The notes beneath the pieces are model-generated. The model was given only the letters and a program-made list of their open reading frames with translations. It was not told where the DNA came from and ran no database searches. From Microstegium vimineum (taxonomy: Eukaryota > Streptophyta > Magnoliopsida > Poales > Poaceae), in the NCBI GenBank assembly GCA_022036555.1, contig CM039133.1, positions 7,285,894 to 7,349,893 of the forward strand: a stretch of 64,000 nt of DNA, in the 5' to 3' direction. Position 1 is the stretch's first letter; each line of letters opens with the position of its first letter. Position numbers and translations under genes: made by a program. Below, piece after piece: positions 20,960-33,737 of the stretch.

Positions 20960-21708
20960 TGTTCACCTACAGTTTCTACCCCCCTGTCCGTCCGATCGGT
21001 CAATCGGCCCACGTGCTGTGCATCTGCTCTCAGCCGGCTAGCAGATCCACATGCTCGCGTCTCCGCCTAAAGAAAAAACCACGCCGCCTCCGCTCGTTGC
21101 AAAGCCGCCGCACGGAGAAAAAAGTCGCCGCCTCCGCCCGTTGCCAAGCCGGCGTCCAGCGCTCCTGCCGCCTCCGCCCGCTGCAGCACCGCCGCGGTAC
21201 CACTGCCTGGCCTCCGCCTTCTTCTCTCCGCCATCCGTTCGGCGCGACCCCCACGCCGCGGACAGGACACGCAGTTCCCCGCTGCGCCCTATCTCGGCAG
21301 CGCCGCCGCTCCGCCGCCCCACCACGCAACGGCCGATTGCCCCCCGCAATCTCGGACGCCGCGGCGCCCCACACTGCGCCGAGCCTTTCACCTCGCGCGC
21401 TCTCCGCGGCAGACCCGTGGCAGGGACCGCGCGCCTCGGCCAACACCATCATGGCTGCGCCGCCCTGGCCCGCGTCAACGCCGCTCCGTCACCGCTTCGC
21501 CTTCGCGCTGTCCTGCAGCGGCAGCGCCCACACCACCACCCCTTTCGCACGACAAATGCCAAGGTTTCCTCCGTTTCCCCTCTCCATTCTCATTTCTTCG
21601 GGTCTTATGGCAGATGCACAACGACATGTTTGTTCCACTTTTAATCCCACTCATTCTTATTCATTCAAATGGTGTGAACATATTTTATGCCCGTCTAATA
21701 CCCGAAGA
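20960..21708. other. GC-rich leader region upstream of RepHel
   Basis: Strongly GC-rich (21040-21540), dense in CCGCC/CGCCG. Several overlapping open frames run on both strands, none resembling a known family. It is probably Helitron 5' sequence or RepHel leader. The Helitron 5' terminus (TC after A) was not located with confidence. Confidence 0.4.
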
Positions 21709-24700
21709 TGAGGCAGCAACCATCGGACTATTTATCAGCCCAGCAACAGACAGCATCATCCTCCCAAAGACCTAATCGTGAAGCCGTTAGGCAGCGTCGT
21801 TTGATGCTTCTTGACAGTGCGTCAACCTCAGGTAGCGGCACCTCTTCCCATCGTATGTATGTTACTCAATCACAGTAATGCATTTGTAACCTTCGTGGCA
21901 GCATCTCCACCACCACATCCATCTGTTGCTGCTACATCGAATCGCAAACGGAGGGCAACCCACGCTATTTGCACTGAATGTTAGTTCTAAACATGCCTAA
22001 CTATACGGTAGGCTGCTTGCTTCGCTGCTTCTTATATTCCTAAAAACACAGAGAGCTTTCTTAACTATGTTCGTCCATACCAGATTTCGAACCTACAACT
22101 ATCACTGAAGAATGCCAAAGCCAGACTGTTCAGGCGACGAAAGAATGTGCCAAACTATTCAGGCGACAGCTTCTTCAAGAGGTACCCGTCGTCGGATTCT
22201 AGCGCTTGAAACAAATGCTTCTGCAGGTCCTTCTCAGTCCTTTAGTCGCCATAAACGTGAGACTCCTCTCTCGAATATTTGTCTTTCCACCTGTAATCAT
22301 GTTGCGTATAGATTATATTTCTTACCACTGCGGGGGAGAATGGCCCTTTCAGATAAGCCATTGCACAGATGGTTTGCCTCAGACCAGGCTAAACTTCCTA
22401 GTGTTTGTCTGTGTCGTAAATTCGTTGCAACATTTTTGCCCACCTAGGAACGCTACAGCCTTTCGTGCATGTCCGTGCATGACGATGATACCAGTGTCTT
22501 CTGTCCATCATCCACAATACCTGGGAACATTGCCAGGATTGGTTCTTTAGGGTCATTGCTCATACTGCTACGTAAACAGCTACCTATCTATGCTTGGTTG
22601 CCTCAAATTAGTTATTGATTTATTCATACAGCCTTTCGTGCATGGTGATGATAGTATGTGTCTTCCATCCATCGTCCACAATATCTGGGACCATTGCAAG
22701 GATTGATTCTTTAGTGCCATTGATCATGCTGCTACATAAACTGCTACCTATCTACGTTTGCTTGCCTCAGATTAATTATTGGTTTGTTTATTTACGTCCT
22801 CTAGGGACCATTACCAGCTTCATTGTTTACGGTTATTGCTCATGTTCCCGCACATAAACGCCTACGTACGTACATTTGGTTACCTGAATTTAATTATTGG
22901 TTTGTTTCTCTGTGTCCTCTACAAATTATAGGGACCGTTTCCTCTGCTCTTCATCTGGGAGGGCCTAACAATGTGTGCCCGCATTGTGGTGCTCTATTCT
23001 GGAGCGAGGAACGTGTCCGTGGTCGTGGGACTCGAGATATGCCGATTTACAATAGATGTTGTAGAGGTGCCAGCATTCTTCTTGCTCCATACAAAACACC
23101 GCCCAAGCCCTTGATTGGTCTTCTCAATTCGCAGGATACTACACCGTCCAACCACTTCTTTGACGACATTAGATATTACAACTCCATGTTTGCTATGACA
23201 TCTATGGGTGTTCATGTTATAAACTATATTAACAATGGCTGAGGACCTTATGTCTTCAAGATTAGTGGCCAAATATGCCATCGAATAGGGTCGCTATTGC
23301 CATCAGATGGTAAAAGACCAGAGTATTGTCAGCTCTATATCTTTGACACGCAGAATGAGGTGAGGAACAGAATGGCTGTCTCTTCACATGAAAATGCCAC
23401 TTTCCAGCCGAATGAAGCTATTGTTGCTTCTTTGCTTGCCATGTTTGATTCACATAACCCGATTGTCCGAGTTTTCCGAACTGCTCGAGATAGGTTGCTT
23501 AATGAGACTGATGATAGATGCTTTGTCCAATTATTCAATTCTCCAAAACAACATGGTAATATCTATAGTGCTCCTATTGCAACAAAGATTGTTGGCCTGG
23601 TGGTTGATGACCTCGGAGTATCTGACGAAGGTAGAGACTTGGTGGTTCAAGACCATGCATCTAACATGCAGAGAATCAGAGAAACACACTGTAAGTTTAT
23701 GGCGATGCAATACCCATTGTTATTTCCCTACGGAGAGAATGGCTTCCACAAAGATTTGGAATACCATCGATGCCGCCGGTCAACGACGATTAAACAAAAA
23801 AATGTCACTATGTTAGAATTTTTTACATATAGATTACATGATAGAGTCGATGACTTCAATACCCCTTTGCGGGGCAAGAAACTCACCCAGGCATATATTG
23901 TTGATGCTTATTGTTGTGTTGAGGATGACCGGCTCAATCATTTTAGGAAGAGGTCATTCCAGGCCAAATATAGGACAACTAGCTACAAATCTTTGCAACA
24001 CGCAATTAGTACTGGTCTTACAGAGGCTTCTGATGCAGGCCAAAGAGTCTATTTGCCAGGTACTTTTATTGGAGGGCCCCGATGGTACTACCAGAATTAT
24101 CAAGATTGTATTGCTCTCTGTCGACGATTTGGGTGCCCAGACCTGTTCGCTACCTTTACATGCAATGCTTGCTGGCCAGAAATAGCACAGGCTCTATCAC
24201 CTACACCAGGCCAACATCTCTGTGATCGTCCTGATATTGTTGATCGAGTATTCCAGCTCAAGCTTAACATGCTCATGGATGACATAACCAAGCATTCATT
24301 TTTTGGCCCTACACTTGGAGGTATTACGACAACGTTCATCTATAAATTTTAGTCCTCTTATACATTATGCATCACATTTATTCATTATTGGCCATTGCTA
24401 TTTTTTCCACAGTTGTTTACACAATTGAGTTCCAAAAAAGGGGTCTGCCACATGTGCACATGATCGTATGGCTTCAGACTGATGGACCACGTACACCCCA
24501 TAAAATCGATTCTTACATATCGGCTCAGCTACCTGATCCATTACTTGATCAGATTGGTTATGATGATGTTTCAAAATTTATGGGGCATGGCCCCTGCGGT
24601 GCTATGTGTCCAACCTCTCCTTGCATGGTAGATGGCAAATGCAGCAAGTTCTATCCTAAAGATTTCTCGGACGCAACCACTGTATCATCAAATGGCCATG

Positions 24701-27408
24701 TTATATATGCACGACCTAAGAATGATATCACGATTAAGAAGAATGGTGTCCACATCGACAATCGATTCATAGTCCCTCATAATGTGGACCTATGTGTCAA
24801 ATATGATGCACACATAAATGTTGAAAGTGTCAACCGCAATGGAATGGAGAAATATCTATTCAAGTACACAAATAAGGGTCCTGACCGAGCCAGGGTTGCC
24901 ATCCAAAACAAAGAACATCACACTGTTGCTGCAGTCAATGAAATAAAACAATACTTGGACTGCAGATGTATAACACCCAATGATGCAGCTTGGCGACTTC
25001 TCCAGTTTGACATTCACCGCACAGATCCATCAATTGAACGACTACATGTCCACCTTCCGCTCGAGAACCATATCCTATATGCCGAGGATGATAATCTAGA
25101 AGAAGTAGTTCGTGATCCACGCAGAACAGTCACCAAGTTGACTGCTTGGTTTGAGGTCAATAGAACACATGTACAGGCAAGACAATTTACATATGTTGAA
25201 TTTCCTGAGTATTGGGCATGGCATGCTGATGGCAAGTATTGGGACCAGCGTCGCAATAATCGGCCAAAAATTGGTCGCATAACCAATATCAACCCTAATC
25301 AAGGTGAAGCCTTCTACCTGCGTATGCTGCTGCACATAGTCAAAGGCGCACGAGGCTACTCTGATTTAAGAAATGTTGCTGGTCACCGATACCCTACCTT
25401 TCGAGCTATCTGTGAAGCTTTAGGTTTACTTGGTGATGATCGTGAATGGACCTATGCTATGACTGATGCAACAAGCTGGGCACTCCCATATCAGCTTCAA
25501 CAGTTATTTGTGACAATACTTCTGTTTTGCGAGGTCACAGGCCCACCAAAGTTGTTCGATGAATTCACACAAGTAATGGGAGATGACATGAGGTACCGTA
25601 TTCATCGGCTCACACCAGGACTGCCTGAGCCAATCCTTCAAAGCCAAATCAGATCCTATGTTCTGCTTGAATTAGACAACTTGCTAAAAAATGCTGGTTA
25701 TTCGTTGGATCATTTCCAGCTACCACAACCAGATGATGCCACCTCAGAAATTCTTCAAAATAGGCTAATACTGGATGAGCTCTCTTATGGATTAGATGCT
25801 ACAAAAGAATTAGCAAGGCAGCAGGTTGAACACTTGAATCCAAACCAGAGGCATATTTACGATGCCATACAATATTCGATTACAAGTAAAAGTGGTCAAA
25901 CATTCTTTATTTATGGATATGGTGGGACTGGGAAGACATTTCTATGGAACACCCTGCTAAACAGTATTAGAGGCCAAGGAAAAATAGCACTGGCAGTTGC
26001 ATCGTCTGGAATAGCAGCGTTGTTGTTGCCTGGTGGCCGCACACCTCACTCGCGTTTCAAACTTCCATTGAATATTGAAGAACACTCTATGTGTGCAATA
26101 AAGAAAAACACAAAATTATCAGAATTGATACAACAAACTGTGCTCATTATATGGGACGAGGCGCCTGTCAACCATAGGTATTGTTTTGAAGCACTTGATC
26201 GTACACTTCGAGATATAATGTCATCAATGGATCATACTCTAGCTGACAGGCAGTTTGAAGGCATTACAGTTGTCCTTGGTGGAGATTTTAAACAAACTCT
26301 TCCTGTAATTCCTGGTGGTAAAAAACATCATATTCTAAATGCATCCATTACTCGATCATACCTATGGCGGTCCTGCTATGTTCTTCAATTGACACAAAAC
26401 ATGAGACTTTGAAATTCGTCGCTTTCACCTGATGACAAGCTTCAACTTCAACAATTTGATGAATGGCTTCTCTCTGTTGATGCTGGTACCACCCCCAATA
26501 GCACTCCTGCAGAACAACATGATACAACATGGATCCACATTCCAGATTACATATCATTACCTCCTGAACAAAGGACCCTTACAGGTTTGATCTCTTTTGT
26601 ATATGGATCGACACCACATATCTCTGAATTACCGGACTATCTATGTGAGAGGGCAATTTTGGCTCCAACCAATGAGCTGGCTGCTGCCATAAATTTGCAA
26701 ATTATAGGTCAGATTGCTACCGAGGAGATGTCATACTATAGCTGTGACACCATCGATGACTCAACGACAAACTATTGTACCGTGCAGTCCCTATACCCTA
26801 CAAAATTTATCAACACAATATGCATGGGTGGGTTACCAGACCATCATCTGCAGCTAAAGATTGGCGTGCCTATAATGCTTCTTAGAAATCTAGATCCTAT
26901 AAATGGCTTATGCAATGGAACAAGGCTGATAGTGACACAACTTACTCACCGTGTTATTGAAGCACAGATCATCACAGGAAAAGCAAAAGGAACCTTGGCA
27001 TACATCCCAAGAATAGTAGCTGTTTCAACTGACCCAAAGTGGCCTTTCAAAATTAAGAGACGGCAGTTTCCCGTTTGTGTTTCGTATGCCATGACAATAA
27101 ACAAAAGCCAGGGACAAACATTAAGTAAGGTCGGTGTGTACCTACCAGGGCCTGTATTTTCCCATGGGCAGTTATATGTTGCGCTTTCACGTGTTACGTC
27201 TCCAAAAGGTCTACGAGTCCTCATTGAAAATAACTCCCCCCTGAATATGAACACAACACCCATAATGTTGTGTAAACTGAGATTTTTGAAGAGATATGTG
27301 TTTGATGTACCCAAACTGCCGAGGTCTTCTCACTGCCCTCAATTTTCTTTAATGGCGGTCACCACTAATTCTTTATTCTCTAATGTAAATCTTACTGTTA
27401 CAGATTGA
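21709..27408 (+). pseudogene. Helitron RepHel (HUH Rep nuclease + Pif1-type helicase), two premature stops
   Basis: Probable exons: 21709-21852 and 21902-21979 (Gln/Ser- and Arg-rich N-terminus), an uncertain exon near 22084, then 22932-24320 and 24413-27408 joined over a 92-bp GT-AG intron. Order: zinc-finger-like CPHCGALFW; the Helitron-like region GPYVFKISGQICHRIGSLLP; the Rep HUH motif GLPHVHMIVWL; the tyrosine motif KYLFKYTNKG; the SF1 Pif1 helicase with Walker A GYGGTGKTFLW, Walker B LIIWDEAP, VLGGDFKQTLPV, QNMRL, YAMTINKSQGQTL and LYVALSRVTSPKGL. In-frame TGAs at 23240-23242 (NNG-stop-GPYVF, where the family has Arg) and 26410-26412 (NMRL-stop-NSS); each fits CGA to TGA. RepHel nicks and unwinds Helitron ends during rolling-circle-like transposition. 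This copy is inactive unless both stops are read through. Confidence 0.9.
22456..22922 (+). repeat. About 173-bp tandem repeats in a RepHel intron
   Basis: CAGCCTTTCGTGCATG at 22456 and 22629 starts two units sharing TCCACAATA(C/T)CTGGGA and AACTGCTACCTATCTA-like text. A third, shorter unit runs to the acceptor at 22931. Confidence 0.75.
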
Positions 27409-28363
27409 CTCTATATTACCTACTACCCTCATGTAAGAACTGCATAGATTCTATGTCATCTCTACGTTACATCTTTTGATGTGATCCATGCGACTGAATG
27501 GCTCCCTACTCACAAGGTAACAATTCTTCCCCTAATGGTCATCCTTGCCTTGGCCAAATGTTGACGATGTACCCATTTTTAGTCAACCAGCAACTACCTC
27601 TCATTACATACTCCCTGATGTAACTATCTGTACTTCGGGCTATACATGTATGCTATAAAAAGCCTTCCTGCTCCATGCCCTATAATATACAACGCGCATC
27701 TTTTCAATACTTGCTTATTGTTTCAATTGCCAACTCATTCGTCTTCAGTACTCACAGGCCTTTTCTATGGTAAATGGTCAGACATTTGTGTAAACTATCT
27801 TAGTTGCACTAATTTACTTCAAAAGTTATTCTAGAATAAATCCTTACCTACACTGCTAACATAGGCTGTGCCAGGCCACATAGGGACTAAATATTGTATG
27901 ACCTATCTGTCTCATGCACAGATTAGTCAGATTTGTTATGGAATCGTCATGTTTCCTCCATGGTTATTTCAGAGAGTTTTGCCTAAACCTACAATTACTT
28001 TAGTTTCAAAACTTGTTCTATGTCTTTGGTACTGCTCATTACTCTTAAATTTTCCAGTGGCAACATATTCTTCAGCGCTTTATGTTTGTAAATATTAGCA
28101 ACCACTAAACGATAATCAAGCCCTTCGCTGGCCACGACCACGCACCAGGTACGGCCACCACTTCTCTTCCCTGTCTGCTGTGCGGCCTGTGCCAGACAGA
28201 GCATCCAAAGCCTACCTTAATTTATTTGTATTTCGATCTAATCAAATCACAGCCTACTGTGCCTACTGTTTCTGTATTTCTAAAAAACAAGTTCAGTTCT
28301 GCCTCCTTACATAGCCTACACCTTATGCCTTAAATGTGTTCTTCGGACCCTTGGCTTCCTTAG

Positions 28364-28600
28364 CATTACAGTTCCTCTGATTTCATATGAAATATTGTGT
28401 TACTTAACCTTCTAAATGAGTTACTTTGAGATTTTAGGAATTTACTAAAGTCTATGGTCTTCTGGGGTCTTAAAGGCTTTGTTACCATTATAGTTCCTCG
28501 GATTACATATGAGATATTGTGTTACTAAACCTTATAGGTGAGTTACTTTTGAGATTTCAGGAATTTACTGAAGTTTGTGGTCTTCTGGGGTCAGGTAGAC
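28364..28600 (+). repeat. Direct repeat, two copies of about 122 bp
   Basis: CATTA(C/T)AGTTCCTC(T/G)GATT at 28364 and 28486 start similar units that both run through ATATTGTGTTACT, GAGATTT(T/C)AGGAATTTACT and GGTCTTCTGGGGTC. Confidence 0.75.
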
Positions 28601-28879
28601 CCTGCCTGTTCAATGTTGATTTGCTGGAGAGCAGCTCTACTGCTGACATTAAGACAAAGTTTATGAAAGACCTGAAACTAAGGTACAGCAATACCAACTA
28701 TATGTGACAAGTTATATTCTCTATAAATTGTTACTCAATATCTACAGTTTCTATATTCACACAGCTCCAGGTATCCATATTCACACTGCTCCAGCAGATT
28801 CCGGTGTCCCAACAACAAATCAAACAGGATATTACTTTGCACGCTATATTCAATACCATAGGTACAACTAAAACTCTTC

Positions 28880-29205
28880 CCAAAAAAATGGGGTTCTGTC
28901 AGCTATTGGCTGTAAACTGATTGCAATTTTAGAACTGTATGAAACTGCGAAAGGGGAGGGTGCCCAAAAAATGGGGTTCTGTCAACTATTGGCTGTAAAT
29001 TGATTGCAATTTTTCAACTGTGTGAACCTGCAAAAGGGAACGGTGCTCCTAAGTGTGCAAAATTTGCTAGGTAATACAAACTACTCTGCCCAAGTGCATG
29101 GTTACGTACACAAAATAATTGGGGTTCTTTCAGGTATTGGTTGTAACTGTTTGCAATTTTAGAATATGTGTATACCTACAAAAGGAGAGGGTGCTCCCGA
29201 GTGTT
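28880..29205 (+). repeat. Direct repeat, three copies
   Basis: CCAAAAAAATGGGGTTCTGTCA...CTATTGGCTGTAAA...GATTGCAATTTT at 28880, a second copy at 28963, and a more diverged third at 29111, each ending near AAAGG(G/A)GAGGGTGC. Confidence 0.75.
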
Positions 29206-30419
29206 AAATAATACAGATCACTCTGCCCGAATGAGTGGGTATGCATTCTTCCTCCAATTACTACTGCCACCTACTGGTATTCTTTCTTCATTTTATTCTG
29301 CGATGGCTGCTAATTTCTATGGAATATGGACCTAGGTTAATCTTAAGATTGCCTTACGCCTGTGTTTCCATATGTGCCCATACCATTACAAGGTGAGAAC
29401 TACCTGTCATACAATTTTTTCACCAACCTTTTGTCTGCCAAATCCTTGACATCGAGTCGTTCTATGGATATTATTCTTTAGGTTGGATGGATTCATTCCA
29501 CTCCTATGCGGTTCTCATGGTTCCTCCTATTCCCTTTCATGGTTTCAGGTTGTCTTCATGTTTTGACAGCAGCCCCAATCATATGCATTATGTGGATTAG
29601 GGAAAAATGGCTCCATGTGCTCTGCATATCAGAGGTAATTATCTTCGATCTCCGTCTATATAATTCGTTTGCTCAATTAGCCCCAATCAATGTGAAGTTC
29701 CATGTCAAAGCATAAAAGACTGTTCCTTACTGCCTCAAATTTTGGCTCCATAGTTTTTTACAGCTTTTTGCATACCTACATAACAATCAATTGATCCAAG
29801 TGCAAACAATAGTGAATTGGTTCCCAAATTTTTTGGTAAATACATGTGCAGCATTAATTTTTTCTCTGTCATTCCTGTTTTCCTTTCATAGTACTAAACT
29901 TCTCCTATTATAGGTCTACTTCCCACTAAATGTCACCTTTTGCTATTACATATTTTCGGACCTCCACAGACGGTTCTATAGCACTACGCCACCATTTGGT
30001 TGGCAGGTAGTAATCCCCATCCCACCTACCAGAAAAAAATCTTCTATCAATAGGATATTTCGCTAACCTCTTTTTTTTGGCCATCAGGTTCCAAAATCTG
30101 AACTTGGATACGTACACAGGATCAATTGATTGGACTGCAAAAGAGAGCGCTTTCTTCAGCACATATGCAGGATTAGAGTTGCTAATTACAGCACAAACAC
30201 TCCTTACTTTTGTGGGTCTGCCCACCATGTACAAATTATATCATTATTTGTTATATCTTTACACATTGTCTTCGCTTCTTTCCTACCTTTGCATTCAACT
30301 ATAACTTAATTTATCCGCCCTCCAACTGCATGTAATGTTTGAATCATAATTGACTGATATACATCACTTTCTTCCAATCCACCTCAATCTGTTGCACATG
30401 ATATATTGCCAGTTCCCTG

Positions 30420-30448
30420 CCCGCGCGAAGCGCGGGGTTATAGGCTAG
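30420..30448 (+). mobile_element. Helitron A 3' terminus (hairpin + CTAG)
   Basis: A perfect 7-bp stem CCCGCGC/GCGCGGG around GAA (30420-30436), then GTTATAGGCTAG ending at 30448 and followed by T. This is the classic Helitron 3' end: a short hairpin 10-12 bases before CTRR, inserted next to T. It closes the RepHel-bearing element. Confidence 0.85.
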
Positions 30449-32568
30449 TTTGATAGGTTAGTGTATTAAATAAAATCCACATGTTTGGATCCTTGGAATT
30501 AAATTCATTTTAATAATTATAATTTTGAGACATATTAATTAAGTTGATATGGTTGTATATGACTATATTTGTATAACATTGTTCATTACATTATACAGAT
30601 ACTTATTTGTTATATTTCTATTATAGGAGGGCGAGTTTGAAGGATTTGTTAATTATAAGTTACAAAGTACAAACATGAAATGATGGTCTATAGAATCAAT
30701 TTATCATCTTTCACCCTTTGAATTTGAGATAAGCTTATATGTAAATTCACAAAGTGAAGAAATATCAAATTTCAATTCAAATAGCTTAAGTTATTAAAGT
30801 AGATTTCAATTTCTCTAAATGAAGGGATTCAAATGGCCCCTTAATAAAATTCAAGAAAGTGGTTAATCTATTGTAAAACATCATATTTAACAGCCAACTT
30901 CAATAAATAAGATACACATGTGCCCAACCGGCGGTAAAAAAAGGTACAACTCTCTAGCCAACAAGACAATTTTTTGCGAGCCACATCGAACCAAGGAATC
31001 CATCGACATTAGTCTTGCTGTTTTCATCAACATTTATTGAAGCATATATCAAAATAACTCTTAGATTTGCTTATAAACTAAACACGTCATTATTTGAAAC
31101 ATAATTCAAAATAGCACCCAAATCTATAGCTCAATTAACCATTTTCCCCTTATGAAGGATAATTCAAAATAAACCCTCTAAAGTTGTACATAATAATTTA
31201 AAATAATTTTTAATATTTTTTATATTACCCACATCTGAAAAGATAATGCAATGTAACCCCTATGTTTTAATTCAATTTACCCATATATGTTGTTACAAAA
31301 GATACTATAAAATAAATTATCCACCTTAGACCCTATAAAAATTAAATAAAAACCTCTAAAGTCTAAATATAAATAAAAAATATATATTATAAAATATATT
31401 TAAATGGTTATAAAATGCACACACACATATATAACATTCCCCTCATTTTGTTAATATTAATATATTATACGAACAAATGGCTTAAAATTATATTAACAAC
31501 CATGATATTTTTATATATTTTTATTTTGTGTGTGTATATATATACACGTTATTGCAAATTGTTGCTTACAATTGAGGCTACGAGTGAATAGATGTCGAAG
31601 ACACAAGTTGACTAGGACAGGGAAGACCACTCTCCCTACCTCAATGGACAGGGTTCTTTATTTATAGTGTTCGGGTTATAACTGGTGGATCGAGTTGGTC
31701 TTTTCTTAGCTAGATCTTAGGCATATTCTTGCCATTAAAAGGACACAACGACACTTTCAAACAAAGTAGAGGGTAAAACCATATTGGAATCATCCCTCTG
31801 TGGATTAGGTCCTCCGAAGAAACCCCTCCCTCACAAGCGACCAACATGGGCTCCCGAAATGGCATGCTTTAGAGATACCCGATCATGACAAGAGGAAGCC
31901 CCAACACAAATATAGTTTCTTGGAAAGAAATTCATACATGCAGACCACATATGACTATATCTTACGTTCTTTGTCATTATTTAGTGTTAAAATCTAGACA
32001 TAGATAATAAGATACTCTTGAGATTAGCACTGCTACGCCATTCTAGATTTCACATCAAGCTCTAGAACTGCCAATTTTAAATGATTGCCTAAGACATTTG
32101 TAGTACTGTGCATTGTATGATAAAATCCTTATTACGAAAGATTACAAAGGAGAGTTGATAAAAGATGCAACAGCTACAAGGATTTTAGTTTAACTTGAGT
32201 ATAAAAAATCTATAGCCATTGAGAACATTATAATTTGAAAAAAAAATCAAAACTTAGGTTCATGCATCACAATATGCTAATGTTTAAATTCAACGTGTAT
32301 TGAAAATACACAAAGGTGCCATGAAAAGGAAAACTAACTATGGATATGGATAAAAAATGTATAGATAAGTGATTGATATGGTTATCATGACTAGACAGAG
32401 ATTATAGAGTATGTGTATCCTGTCTATTATGTTAGAAATTATAAAAAGGGAAAAATATATAATTAAATAAAAATGATTCTTTTTAGTTAGAAATTTTATA
32501 GAGTAACTAATTAATTTTTATGTCTCATGAGGTTTTAGCCCGTGCGAGAGCACGGGTTGATAGGTTAG
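30449..32568 (+). mobile_element. Helitron B, non-autonomous, AT-rich 3' part
   Basis: AT-rich, no gene. Its 3' terminus is at 32539-32568. Segments match Helitrons C and D: an ACTATGGATATGGAT stretch followed by GATTGATATGG (32336-32390) has counterparts near 36040 and 47030-47070. Its 5' end was not found; Helitron A may have inserted into it, since a GATAGGTTAGT tail follows A directly. Confidence 0.55.
32539..32568 (+). mobile_element. Helitron B 3' terminus (hairpin + TTAG)
   Basis: Stem CCCGTGC/GCACGGG around GAGA (32539-32556), then TTGATAGGTTAG and T. The final tetramer is TTAG where CTAG is usual, a one-base variant. Confidence 0.75.
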
Positions 32569-33737
32569 TGGAGCATAACTTGCGCGCGCGGCTAGAGCCA
32601 TCTGGCAAACCCCTGATGATCTCCTCCCTCACCAGGGCTCGAACACAGCCTGGGATGCCCTCGACCGAGGCTTGGCACAATGACGCCAACTTCCCTCAGC
32701 ATGTGAGAGCGGCGTATATGGTGCCACACAAGCCATATGGCAGGATTTAGAAACTGCCTCGCGCAAGGTTCTGGGTACGCCGCCGCCGAAGATAAATAAC
32801 CTGCTGATCTGCACGTGAAATTCATGGTCGGACAACGATCAATGCATGAGATGCAAAAAAAAAACGCAAGTGGGATAGTGGCTAAAAATAACCTTTCGCC
32901 GGCTCAAGTGGACTCAAGACCTTTCTGTATTTTTTTTTTTTGAAAAGAATACAACTTGGACGCACACAATTTACTCACTCTACACTCGCACCCAACACGT
33001 GTGCACGTCTATACACAAGTAAAGAAAGAGATTGGGAAGCTCTAGCCTCCTGTGTACGGGCACATGGCTTCCGTAGTACACGAGCAAAAAAAGAGATTGC
33101 TTGGGAGGCTGGCCGGATAGCATCCTGCACCCCCTGGACCACATGTCCATTAGCAAGACCCTTCTGTAATTTCGTAATGAGACTCGAGGTCACTTGGTAA
33201 TGAGACTCGAGGTCTCTGTACAGTGTACACCGAAGTATGGAGTTGCTCCTCTGCATGCCGGTCCGACTACTGTTTCTGCCACTCCCCTCTATCGCCGTGT
33301 TCCTCTCCATCAGACCATCGATCTGTCTCAATTGGTCGTCTTTCTGGTCCTCCTAAAGGTTGAGGACATGGTCGGCGAAGCCTGCAAAGGCAACCTAGCC
33401 CTAGGTCATCTGCATCCACCAGACCAAACAAATAAATGTGCACTAACATGGGTGAAAACAGATACGTCTTGTATAGTTTTTGCTTCGTTTTTGTTTTTGT
33501 TTTTATTTGTCTACCTGGACGTTTCCTCCCTCTCAACTCTTGTGCTTTTTTGCCCCCCTCTCTCTGCTCTTTGCTCTTGCTTGTAATCACCTTGGTTACA
33601 TTTTAATAAAATTCCAGTAGAGGTCCCGGGCCTCTCCTGTTCCTTTAAAAATATATATATATATAGTTACACATTATTTAGATGTGCATAGTGTCAACTT
33701 TATTCGAGAAGATATGAATGGAGATATCGACATGGTA
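32569..33737. other. Unassigned DNA, possible LINE 3' tail at 33240-33665
   Basis: No protein family recognised. 33590-33665 reads ATTTTAATAAAATTCCAGTAGAGG, a CCTCTCCTG stretch and an A/TA run, like a plant LINE 3' end. Open frames here lack recognisable domains. A T-run at 32928-32941 may mark another retroposed piece on the minus strand. Neither has a confirmed target duplication. Confidence 0.35.

Larger units (their letters stand above)
27409..30419 (+). other. Non-coding 3' tail of the autonomous-type Helitron
   Basis: About 3 kb between the RepHel stop and the terminal hairpin. Only short open frames occur (for example 28519-28707, 29506-29715, 30077-30304). I could not match any to the RPA-like gene that some plant Helitrons carry. 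It could hold captured or decayed exons or be long untranslated sequence. Internal repeats are listed separately. Confidence 0.45.

Noticed and set aside
21013..21711. Long overlapping open frames on both strands in GC-rich sequence upstream of RepHel
   Set aside because: Frames overlap on both strands, are Arg/Pro/Ala-rich and match no family; GC-rich composition explains them.
32590..32800. Possible tRNA-derived SINE (GTTCGAGCCC on the minus strand)
   Set aside because: A B-box-like match alone; no A-box at the right spacing, no tail and no target duplication.
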